Part shown: piece by piece, positions 1-6,479 of the stretch | How positions within the stretch are numbered: position 1 is the stretch's first letter | Layout: each line of letters starts with the position of its first letter | Assembly: GCA_963582805.1 (NCBI GenBank) | Contig: CAUZTZ010000227.1 | Span: 1 to 7,199, forward strand | DNA from: GCA-2687515 sp963582805 | GTDB taxonomy: Bacteria; Pseudomonadota; Alphaproteobacteria; Rhodospirillales; UBA2165 | Length of the DNA stretch: 7,199 bases | Reading direction: 5' to 3' | Notes under the pieces: generated by a model | Databases searched by the model: none | What the model saw: only the letters and a program-made list of their open reading frames with translations | What the model was told of the DNA's origin: nothing | Position numbers and translations under genes: made by a program

Positions 1-2082
1 ATCCAATGTATTGGCGGACGTATCACCCGTGAGACTGTCATTGGAGTCAGAGCCGGTGGCGTTCTCGATGCCCGACAATGTATCCGCATCACCGTTGCCA
101 TCCGTGGCCGAATTGGTGCTGAGATTAACGGTCACCGCCGCCGCATCGCTCGAGTAGTCAACTGTATCGGTACCAGTGCCGCCGGTCAGGGTATCGGCGC
201 CGTTACCACCAACCAGCGTGTCATTGCCGGCGCCGCCATCCAGCGTGTTAGCCGAGGTATCACCGGTGAGGCTATCGTTGGAGTCAGAGCCAGTGACATT
301 CTCGATCCCCGATAGAGTATCCGCATCGCCGTTGCCGTCTGTCGCGGAATTGGTGCCGAGATTGACGGTGACGGCGGCCGCATCGCTGGAATAATCAACC
401 GTATCGGTGCCGGTGCCGCCGGTCAGGGTATCGGCGCCGTTGCCGCCAACCAGCGTGTCATTACCGGCGCCGCCGTCCAATGTATTAGCCGAAGTGCCAC
501 CCGTGAGGCTGTCGTTGGAGTCTGAACCGGTGACGTTCTCGATCCCCGATAGAGTATCCGCATCACCGTTGCCATCCGTCGCCGAATTGGTGCTGAGATT
601 GACAGTCACCGCCGCCGCATCGCTAGAATAGTCCACCGTATCCGTACCGGTTCCGCCGGTCAGGGTGTCAGCGCCGTTACCGCCGACCAATGTATCATTG
701 CCCGCGCCGCCATCCAATGTATTGGCCGAGGTGTCGCCAGTCAGGCTGTCATTAGAGTCAGAGCCGGTCGCATTCTCGATACCTGATAACGTGTCCGCAT
801 CGCCGTTGCCATCGGTGGCCGAATTGGTGCTGAGATTGACGGTCACCGCGGCAGCATCGCTGGAGTAATCAACCGTGTCCGTGCCTGTACCGCCGGTCAG
901 GGTATCTGCGCCGTTACCGCCAACCAGCGTGTCATTGCCCGCGCCGCCGTCCAATGTATTAGCTGAGGTGTCGCCCGTGAGGCTGTCGTTGGAGCCGGAC
1001 CCGGTGACATTCTCAATCCCCGACAATGTATCCGCATCACCATTGCCATCGGTCGCCGAACCGGTGCTGAGGTTAACGGTCACTGCCGCCGCGTCGCTGG
1101 AGTAATCAGCCGTGTCGGTCCCGGTACCGCCCGTTAGGGTATCGGTGCCGGTGCCGCCGATCAGCGTGTCATCGCCGGCGCCGCCATCAATCGAGTCGTT
1201 GCCGGCGCCACCATCCAAAGTATTGGCGGAAGCATCACCGGTGAGGCTGTCGTTGGAGCCGGAACCGGTGACGTTCTCAATCCCTGAAAGCGTGTCCGCA
1301 TCGCCATTGCCGTCCGTCGCCGAATTGGTGCCGAGATTGACAGTCACCGACGCCGCATCGCTTGAGTAGTCAACCGTGTCGGTTCCGGTGCCGCCAGTCA
1401 GCGTATCGGCGCCGTTGCCGCCAACCAGCGTGTCATTGCCGGCGCCGCCATCCAATGTATTGGCGGAAGCATCACCGGTGAGACTGTCGTTGGAGTCAGA
1501 GCCGGTGGCGTTCTCGATGCCCGATAGAGTATCCGCATCGCCGTTGCCGTCGGTTGCGGAGTTGGTACTGAGATTAACGGTCACCGCAGCCGCGTCGCTC
1601 GAGTAGTCAACCGTATCGGTACCAGTGCCGCCGGTCAGGGTATCGGCGCCGTTGCCACCAACCAGCGTGTCATTGCCGGCGCCGCCGTCTAGCGTGTTGG
1701 CGGAAGCATCGCCAGTAAGGCTATCGTTGGAGCCGGAGCCGGTCGCATTCTCGATGCCCGACAATGTATCCGCGTCGCCGTTGCCATCGGTCGCCGAATT
1801 GGTGCTGAGATTAACGGTGACCGCCGCCGCATCGCTGGAATAATCAACCGTGTCCGTGCCGGTGCCGCCGGTCAGGGTATCGGCGCCATTGCCGCCAACC
1901 AGCGTGTCATTGCCGGCGCCGCCATCCAATGTATTGGCGGAAGCATCACCGGTGATGCTGTCATTGGAGCTGGAGCCGGTGACGTTTTCGATGCCTGTAA
2001 GCGTGTCCGCATCGCCATTGCCGTCGGTCGCCGAATTGGTGCCGAGATTGACGGTGACGGCAGCGGCGTCGGCGGAATAATC
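1..2082 (-). repeat. Tandem array of 79-residue (237-bp) RTX units: eight complete and one partial
   Basis: Read on the minus strand, units run 2082-1846, 1845-1609, 1608-1372, 1371-1108, 1107-871, 870-634, 633-397 and 396-160, plus 159-1 cut by the edge. Seven full units are exactly 237 bp; the fourth is 264 bp. Each unit begins DYSSDAAAVTVNL, continues through DGNGDADTLSGIEN and a degenerate GSDSNDSLTGD stretch, and ends with three canonical nonapeptides (DGGAGNDTL, VGGNGADTL, TGGTGTDT). Protein differences between units are confined to a few positions, while the DNA differs mainly at synonymous sites. The array is coding sequence. Its length may vary between strains by unequal crossing-over, which is an inference. 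Confidence 0.95.
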
Positions 2083-2937
2083 AGCGGTATCGGTGCCGCT
2101 ATCGCCGGTCAGCGTATCAGCCCCGGTGCCGCCGATCAGCGTGTCATTGCCGGCGCCGCCATCAATCGTGTCATCGCCGGCGCCGCCGGTAAGAACGTCG
2201 CCGCCCACATCAATGCCGCCATATATCGTGTCGTTGCCATCGCCGCCATCGATGGTGTCGCTGCCGGCGCCGCCATATATCGTGTCATTTTCGGCCAACC
2301 CGGTGATCGTGTCGTTGCCCGCCAGCCCATACAACGTATCCGCCGACGCGGTTCCGGTCAGCGTGTCGTCGAGATCGCTGCCGACAATATCGCCGCTGCC
2401 GAATTCGACGGGCTGGTCGCCGACGATGCCGCTGCCGGTTCCCTGCAGCAATTCCACATACTGAGCCGGCAAACTTATGCTGCTGAAATCGAGGCTGCTG
2501 ATCTGCCTGTCGTCAAAGTTCAGTTGTACGGTGACGCCGCTTTTCGCAAACAGAACGTTTGGCGCGGAAACCGAAGTTATCTGGCCATTGCCAACGGTAT
2601 CGTAGCCGCGGATTGCCCCGCTTTGGAAAAAATGGACATCGAACGCCGCCTTGCCGTCCAGGCTGAGGCCTTCATCGCGTACCTCCACATGCACGATATC
2701 GGCGCGTACCTTGACGAATTCGGCGGTCATTTCGGTCGGTCGGCCATCCCGGTCAAAATTACGGACCGTTACGGTCTGCGAGTCGCCGACCCGGTCAAGG
2801 ATGGGAATTGAGAAGTCGGCGGGCCTCGGGACGGGCTGACTTTGCTTTATTAAGGCGTCGCGCGCGGCCTGGCTGGACCGCTGGACAATGGACTGCAGAT
2901 TGAAACTGCCAAAATCAACTGGACTAAGATGAGACAT
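1..2937 (-). CDS. Large RTX (hemolysin-type) calcium-binding repeat protein, C-terminus beyond the window
   Basis: This is an open minus-strand frame of 979 codons with no stop before the left edge, so the protein is larger than what is visible. The start is the ATG at 2937 (MSHLSPVDFG); an in-frame TAA lies about 17 codons upstream with no other start between them. Residues 1-185 form a non-repetitive, apparently beta-rich domain that I do not recognise. There is no signal peptide or membrane segment. Residues 186-285 are irregular RTX nonapeptides (GGAGNDTI, GGDGNDTI and similar), and from residue 286 a 79-residue unit repeats in tandem. GGxGxDxUx nonapeptides are known to fold into a parallel beta-roll that binds calcium, and such proteins usually leave by type I secretion through a C-terminal signal, which would lie outside the window. 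The visible part is rich in Gly, Asp, Asn and Thr, without cysteine. An extracellular adhesin, surface-layer or matrix protein, or a secreted enzyme, is possible; no catalytic domain is visible, so the role is open. Confidence 0.93.
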   Translation of the reverse strand, partial: MSHLSPVDFGSFNLQSIVQRSSQAARDALIKQSQPVPRPADFSIPILDRVGDSQTVTVRNFDRDGRPTEMTAEFVKVRADIVHVEVRDEGLSLDGKAAFDVHFFQSGAIRGYDTVGNGQITSVSAPNVLFAKSGVTVQLNFDDRQISSLDFSSISLPAQYVELLQGTGSGIVGDQPVEFGSGDIVGSDLDDTLTGTASADTLYGLAGNDTITGLAENDTIYGGAGSDTIDGGDGNDTIYGGIDVGGDVLTGGAGDDTIDGGAGNDTLIGGTGADTLTGDSGTDTADYSADAAAVTVNLGTNSATDGNGDADTLTGIENVTGSSSNDSITGDASANTLDGGAGNDTLVGGNGADTLTGGTGTDTVDYSSDAAAVTVNLSTNSATDGNGDADTLSGIENATGSGSNDSLTGDASANTLDGGAGNDTLVGGNGADTLTGGTGTDTVDYSSDAAAVTVNLSTNSATDGNGDADTLSGIENATGSDSNDSLTGDASANTLDGGAGNDTLVGGNGADTLTGGTGTDTVDYSSDAASVTVNLGTNSATDGNGDADTLSGIENVTGSGSNDSLTGDASANTLDGGAGNDSIDGGAGDDTLIGGTGTDTLTGGTGTDTADYSSDAAAVTVNLSTGSATDGNGDADTLSGIENVTGSGSNDSLTGDTSANTLDGGAGNDTLVGGNGADTLTGGTGTDTVDYSSDAAAVTVNLSTNSATDGNGDADTLSGIENATGSDSNDSLTGDTSANTLDGGAGNDTLVGGNGADTLTGGTGTDTVDYSSDAAAVTVNLSTNSATDGNGDADTLSGIENVTGSDSNDSLTGGTSANTLDGGAGNDTLVGGNGADTLTGGTGTDTVDYSSDAAAVTVNLGTNSATDGNGDADTLSGIENVTGSDSNDSLTGDTSANTLDGGAGNDTLVGGNGADTLTGGTGTDTVDYSSDAAAVTVNLSTNSATDGNGDADTLSGIENATGSDSNDSLTGDTSANTLD
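2083..2382 (-). repeat. Irregular RTX nonapeptide cluster preceding the regular array
   Basis: It encodes residues 186-285 of the RTX protein. Short glycine- and aspartate-rich nonapeptides follow one another (GSDLDDTLTG, GLAGNDTIT, GGAGSDTID, GGDGNDTIY, GGAGDDTID, GGAGNDTLI). One, around residues 240-250 (GGIDVGGDVLT), departs from the consensus, and GLAENDTI has Glu where Gly is usual. Unlike the units that follow, these lack the DYSSDAAAVTVNL spacer, so this looks like an older, diverged beta-roll cap on the amplified array. The last segment ends DTA and leads directly into the first DYS unit. Confidence 0.85.
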
Positions 2938-3091
2938 TACCCGTGCCGGCGCCCGCTTACAGCCATAATATCTTTTAAATGTAGTACTTTAGACGGCTTT
3001 TTCCAGGTAAAAATTCCATTGCGGCGCCCGAGAATATTTGGGCGGCGGCATCGTCGGGACATTCGTCTTGGCGCTGCTTGGAAATCTAACC
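2938..3091 (-). promoter_or_regulatory. AT-rich intergenic region between the cyclase and the RTX gene; likely holds the RTX promoter
   Basis: This is the only sizeable non-coding stretch in the window (154 bp), and it is clearly more AT-rich than the genes around it between about 2960 and 3020. On the minus strand a -10-like TATTAT lies at 2970-2965. The hexamer 17 bp upstream of it, TCTAAA at 2993-2988, matches the sigma-70 -35 consensus only weakly. No good Shine-Dalgarno precedes the RTX ATG: the 19 bases before it are GC-rich with no AGGA or GGAG. A 9-bp sequence (cggcgcccg on the plus strand) occurs twice, at 2947-2955 and 3022-3030. I found no convincing intrinsic terminator and no CRP-type TGTGA-N6-TCACA site. 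Promoter location is an inference. Confidence 0.35.
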
Positions 3092-4852
3092 TTAACCTTC
3101 CGGCAAACCCGCCAGCGCCAAGTGTTCCAACTCGCGTTCCAGCGCTTGCCCGTCTTGGTAAGGAATGATGGTCCTCAGTGCGGCAAGCGACAAGCCCGGC
3201 AGAACTTCCATCAATTCATCAATGACTTTCCTGGCGTCTTCAAGCCGCCCAAGGGCCGCCAGGGAAGCGGCACGGTAGCGCAGAATTTCCGGGTCAGCGG
3301 CGCTGGAAGTCTCCAGCATTTCGATCGCTTCTTCGAATTTACCCAAGCTGTACAACACCGCGCAAAAGTTTTTCAAGGCCATCTCCGGGATATGCGGATC
3401 CCGGGCAATGGACTCGTTGGTCCACTCCTCAGCCAATTTTAGATCGCCGCAATAGTTGGCAATCTGGGCCATCATGCCCAACCCCTCGCCGTCAAAGGGA
3501 AACATCTGGCAGACCGATTTCGCGGTGCGCATAGCATTGGCGTGGTCGCGCCTATGCCATAACAACAACGTCGCCTTTTGCCAAAGCCCATAGCGTTGTC
3601 CGGCTTGCGGCAGATTTGGGTCAGCCAGGCCTTCTTCGGAAATTTGGGACGCTTCCGTCAAACAAGCAACCGGATCGGGCTTGTAGCCGTACATAGCATC
3701 AATAATATGGGTCCAGGCTACCTTGATCTTCAACAGACCGGAACCCGGTAAACGCGCGAGCCCTTCGGTCCAAATGGCGCGGGATTCTTCCATGGCCTCG
3801 GCGGTAAATCCGTAAAAAATACTATGGCCGCGCAAGAAGCAGTCATATTCGTCGAGGTTCGAGGCCGGTTGCGACCAGACGCGTTCATATTCGCTTTTAC
3901 GGATTTGGCCGTAATCGCCGCCCAGGGTCATGACGATCCGCCGGGTGACCCGGTCCTGAAGGTCAAACAAGTCGTCGCCGCTTTCGTCGATCTTGTCCGC
4001 CCACACATGATGGCCGGTATGGGCATCGATAAACTGCCCGGTGATGCGCACCCGCCCGCCGCTTTTGCGGACGCTCCCTTCGAGCACGAAATCGGCGCCA
4101 AGGTCGCGGGCCACATCCTGCACCTTGACCGCCTGACCTTTGTAGGTAAAAACCGAATTGCGGGCGATCACGGAAAACTCTTCCCATTTCGACAGCTCGG
4201 TAATGATGTCCTCGGTGATGCCGTCGGCGAAATATTCCTGTTCGCTATCGCCGCTCATGTTGTCGAACGGCAGGACCGCGACCGCCGGCTTGGCTTTCGA
4301 AATCGTGGCCTGGGGACCACTGGGAGCTGGGCTTTCGCCGCCGCCCGCGGACCAATTGATCCGGTACACCTTGACCGGTGCCGAGACATGCTTGACCGTT
4401 TGCTCGCCCATATCTTCGAAATTGGCGTCGATGCGGTTGCGAACCTGCTCATAAACGCCGCCCGAAATATAAATACCGCCGGGCTCCGCCAATCCTTCGA
4501 GCCGGGCGGCGATATTGACGCCTTCGCCGTGGATATCCTTGCCGTCATCGACGATATCACCAAGATTTATGCCGATGCGGAAATCGAGGCTGCTGGCATC
4601 AAGCCCCGCCTGTAATTGGATGGCGCAGGCGACGGCGTTCTGCACGGACTGAAATTCCACCAAAAAACCGTCGCCGGTAAATTTTATGATCTGCCCGGCG
4701 TGATCATTGATCAGAGGCTCAATGGTGTCGTCGCGCGCCGATTTCCAGGCGGCGACGGTGCCGTCGGTATCTTCTTCCATGAGGCGCGTATATCCGGCCA
4801 CGTCAGCGGCAAGAATAGCGGCCAGTCTCCTCTGGACGTCCTGATCCATCAT
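3092..4852 (-). CDS. Class III adenylate cyclase with TolB-like domain and C-terminal TPR region
   Basis: The 586-residue protein should convert ATP to cAMP and pyrophosphate in the cytoplasm; no membrane segment or signal peptide is visible. The cyclase homology domain spans about residues 8-165. Metal-binding aspartates are D17 (AADVAGYTRL) and D61 (KFTGDGF). The ATP-selecting pair is K57 and D106, and the transition-state pair is N113 and R117 (GVNIAAR). All six match the canonical adenylate cyclase set, so activity as a homodimer is expected. Residues about 188-310 (AVLPFDNMS ... YFADGITEDI ... GADFVLEGSVR) form a TolB-N/FlgO-like domain typical of rhizobial-type cyclases. Residues about 350-560 are TPR-like helical repeats ending in the characteristic AGLPE. 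An AGGA lies 6 nt before the first ATG; a second ATG follows immediately at 4849 (9 nt) and could be used instead. The gene lies 21 bp after metG, probably in the same transcript, and ends with TAA followed two codons later by an in-frame TAG. The exact input signal is unknown. Confidence 0.92.
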   Translation of the reverse strand: MMDQDVQRRLAAILAADVAGYTRLMEEDTDGTVAAWKSARDDTIEPLINDHAGQIIKFTGDGFLVEFQSVQNAVACAIQLQAGLDASSLDFRIGINLGDIVDDGKDIHGEGVNIAARLEGLAEPGGIYISGGVYEQVRNRIDANFEDMGEQTVKHVSAPVKVYRINWSAGGGESPAPSGPQATISKAKPAVAVLPFDNMSGDSEQEYFADGITEDIITELSKWEEFSVIARNSVFTYKGQAVKVQDVARDLGADFVLEGSVRKSGGRVRITGQFIDAHTGHHVWADKIDESGDDLFDLQDRVTRRIVMTLGGDYGQIRKSEYERVWSQPASNLDEYDCFLRGHSIFYGFTAEAMEESRAIWTEGLARLPGSGLLKIKVAWTHIIDAMYGYKPDPVACLTEASQISEEGLADPNLPQAGQRYGLWQKATLLLWHRRDHANAMRTAKSVCQMFPFDGEGLGMMAQIANYCGDLKLAEEWTNESIARDPHIPEMALKNFCAVLYSLGKFEEAIEMLETSSAADPEILRYRAASLAALGRLEDARKVIDELMEVLPGLSLAALRTIIPYQDGQALERELEHLALAGLPEG

Positions 4853-4858
4853 GGTCTT

Positions 4859-4862
4859 TCCT
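4859..4862 (-). promoter_or_regulatory. Shine-Dalgarno AGGA of the adenylate cyclase gene
   Basis: AGGA (context ACAGGAAAGACC) lies in the 21-bp gap after the metG stop, 6 nt from the first ATG at 4852 and 9 nt from the second at 4849. Both spacings are workable, so the true N-terminus could be one residue shorter. Its presence supports independent ribosome loading on a shared metG-cyclase transcript. Confidence 0.55.
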
Positions 4863-4873
4863 GTGGCGACAGC

Positions 4874-6451
4874 CTACTCCGCCGCCGCTTCTTCGTCCAC
4901 ATGGCGGGGGAAGACGCCTTCGGGCTTGGGCAATTCCGCGCCTGCCGGCCAGCGCACATCAGCGGCCAAGGCGGCAAAGCCGCGCGCATCTTCGGGCACC
5001 GCCAATTGGTCCAGCATCTTGGCCGCCGAGCCGGGCATGAAGGGCTGCGCCAATATGCCTAAGCGCCGGATCACCTCGCCCAGCACATAGAGCACGGTGG
5101 CCATGCGCGCCGGGTCCTCTTTGCGCAAGGTCCAGGGCGCCTGATGATCGATATAGGCGTTGGCGGCGCGGATCTGGAACCACATTTTTTCCAGCGCCGT
5201 GTGGAAGGCCTGCACGTCGAACAAGTCCCGCATTTCCGCCAGCAAATTGACGGCGCCGGCCAGCAGCGCATCGTCATCGGCGATAAGATCGCCGGGCGCC
5301 GGCACTTTGGCGTCGCAGTTCTTGTTGATCATCGACAAGACCCGCTGCGCCAGATTGCCGAAATCGTTGGCCAAATCGGAATTGATGCGCTGGATGATGC
5401 CTTCGCGCGAAAACGAGCCGTCTTGGCCGTAGGGCACTTCGCGCAGCAAAAAATAGCGCATGGGATCGAGGCCGAACTCGGCCACCATCTCCCCCGGCGA
5501 AAGCACATTGCCGAGGCTTTTCGACATCTTCTCACCCTCGATATTCAAAAAGCCATGGCCGAATACCCGCTTCGGCACGGCTATTCCGGCGCTCATCAAA
5601 AAGGCCGGCCAATACACCGCGTGGAAGCGGACAATATCTTTGCCAATGACGTGCAGATCGGCGGGCCAGTGGCTCGCAAACGCATCGCTGCGGCCATCGA
5701 TGCCGGCCTCGGGAAACCCCAGCGCGGTGATGTAGTTGGTCAGCGCATCCAGCCACACATACATAATGTGATCAGGGGCGCCCGGCACCGGCACGCCCCA
5801 TTTGAACGTGGTGCGCGAGATCGACAGATCCCGGAGCCCTTGCGAGACGAAGGCGACCACTTCGTTCTTGCGCGTCGCCGGCATGACGAAATCGGGCTGC
5901 GCTTCATAAAGATCGAGCAGTGGCTGCGTGTACTCGGACAGCTTGAAGAAATAGCTGGGCTCCTCGACCCATTCCGCGCTTGCCCCCGATGGCGCGATCT
6001 TGCCGCCTTTGTTATCGGGATCATCGGTCAGCTCGCCCTCGTCGAAATAGGCTTCGTCGCGAACGCTATACCAGCCCGCGTAATTGCCGAGATAGATATC
6101 GCCGGCCTCTTGCAGCCGGTTCCAAATGGCCTGGCTGGCAGCATAGTGGCGGGGCTCGGTGGTGCGGATGAAATCATCGTTGGAGATGTTCAGCATCACC
6201 GCCATCTCCTGGAAGGTGGCGGCGATCTCGTCACAGAAAGCCTGCGGCTCCTTGCCCGCCTTGATCGCCGATTTCTCCACCTTCTGGCCATGTTCGTCGG
6301 TGCCGGTAAGGAAGATGACGTCAAAGCCGTCGAGGCGCTTGAAACGGGCCATCACATCGGTGGAAATGGCCTCATAGGCATGCCCCAGATGCGGCGGGCC
6401 GTTCACATAGGATATGGCCGTGGTGATGAAATAGGGTGTTTTATCAGGCAA
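4874..6451 (-). CDS. metG: Methionyl-tRNA synthetase
   Basis: This class I aminoacyl-tRNA synthetase charges tRNA-Met, both initiator and elongator, with methionine in the cytoplasm. From the chosen TTG start it has 525 residues, a usual length for alphaproteobacterial MetRS, which lacks the extra C-terminal tRNA-binding domain of the E. coli enzyme. The HIGH-type signature is HLGH at residues 21-24 (NGPPHLGHAYEA) and KMSKS is at 308-312 (GEKMSKSLGN). The FLTGTDEHGQK motif is at 47-57, and the helical anticodon-binding domain, with NAYIDHQAPW at 431-440, fills the C-terminal third. The connective peptide (WYSVRDEAYFDEGEL onward) has no cysteines, so the zinc knuckle is absent, as in related alphaproteobacterial enzymes. 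The start is inferred: the protein family begins just before KTPYFITTAISY, no ATG lies nearby, and TTG at 6451 has a GGAG 8 nt upstream. The frame stays open further upstream into holB, but that extension has no MetRS-like sequence. Confidence 0.97.
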   Translation of the reverse strand: MPDKTPYFITTAISYVNGPPHLGHAYEAISTDVMARFKRLDGFDVIFLTGTDEHGQKVEKSAIKAGKEPQAFCDEIAATFQEMAVMLNISNDDFIRTTEPRHYAASQAIWNRLQEAGDIYLGNYAGWYSVRDEAYFDEGELTDDPDNKGGKIAPSGASAEWVEEPSYFFKLSEYTQPLLDLYEAQPDFVMPATRKNEVVAFVSQGLRDLSISRTTFKWGVPVPGAPDHIMYVWLDALTNYITALGFPEAGIDGRSDAFASHWPADLHVIGKDIVRFHAVYWPAFLMSAGIAVPKRVFGHGFLNIEGEKMSKSLGNVLSPGEMVAEFGLDPMRYFLLREVPYGQDGSFSREGIIQRINSDLANDFGNLAQRVLSMINKNCDAKVPAPGDLIADDDALLAGAVNLLAEMRDLFDVQAFHTALEKMWFQIRAANAYIDHQAPWTLRKEDPARMATVLYVLGEVIRRLGILAQPFMPGSAAKMLDQLAVPEDARGFAALAADVRWPAGAELPKPEGVFPRHVDEEAAAE

Positions 6452-6459
6452 TTGGGCCG

Positions 6460-6463
6460 CTCC
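6460..6463 (-). promoter_or_regulatory. Shine-Dalgarno GGAG that supports the TTG start of metG
   Basis: On the minus strand GGAG ends 8 nt before the TTG at 6451, inside the 28-bp holB-metG gap. The reading frame of metG stays open back into holB as far as an ATG at 6607, so this site is the main sequence evidence for the shorter start. The TTG-initiated protein begins PDKTPYF, as expected for the family. A TTG start may temper translation, which is an inference. Confidence 0.6.
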
Positions 6464-6479
6464 GGTTGACGATCTGCAA

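Noticed and set aside
1..2082. CRISPR array or non-coding satellite-type repeat
   Set aside because: The period of 237 bp, the lack of unique spacers, codon-phase conservation and the RTX protein motif show that this is a coding tandem repeat.
176..2464. Series of plus-strand ORFs of 67-123 codons, rich in Pro, Ser and Val, repeating every 237 bp
   Set aside because: They are antisense shadows of the RTX repeat units. The minus-strand frame gives perfect GGxGxDxUx nonapeptides and is continuous over 979 codons, while the plus frames are low-complexity and broken at every unit.
2524..2811. Plus-strand ORF of 95 codons opposite the RTX N-terminal region
   Set aside because: The minus-strand frame here is continuous with the RTX gene and its start. 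The plus-strand product matches nothing I recognise.
2947..3030. Direct 9-bp repeat cggcgcccg at 2947-2955 and 3022-3030 as a paired operator
   Set aside because: It is short and GC-rich, so two copies by chance are likely in this composition, and I cannot connect the sequence to a known regulator.
3009..3044. Possible intrinsic terminator after the cyclase gene (CGCCC/GGGCG stem, then a T-run on the minus strand)
   Set aside because: The stem is only 5 bp before a mismatch, the loop is 10 nt, and the five T bases begin about 12 nt after the stem, which is too far for a typical Rho-independent terminator.
3824..4615. Plus-strand ORF of 263 codons and its continuation at 4616-5062
   Set aside because: They are antisense to the adenylate cyclase and the metG 3' end, whose catalytic residues are intact on the minus strand. 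No independent motif or ribosome site supports them.
5144..6469. Long plus-strand ORF of 441 codons
   Set aside because: It lies wholly opposite metG, which has clear HLGH and KMSKS signatures. The antisense translation is His/Arg-rich with no recognisable domain, a common effect of GC-rich codon use.
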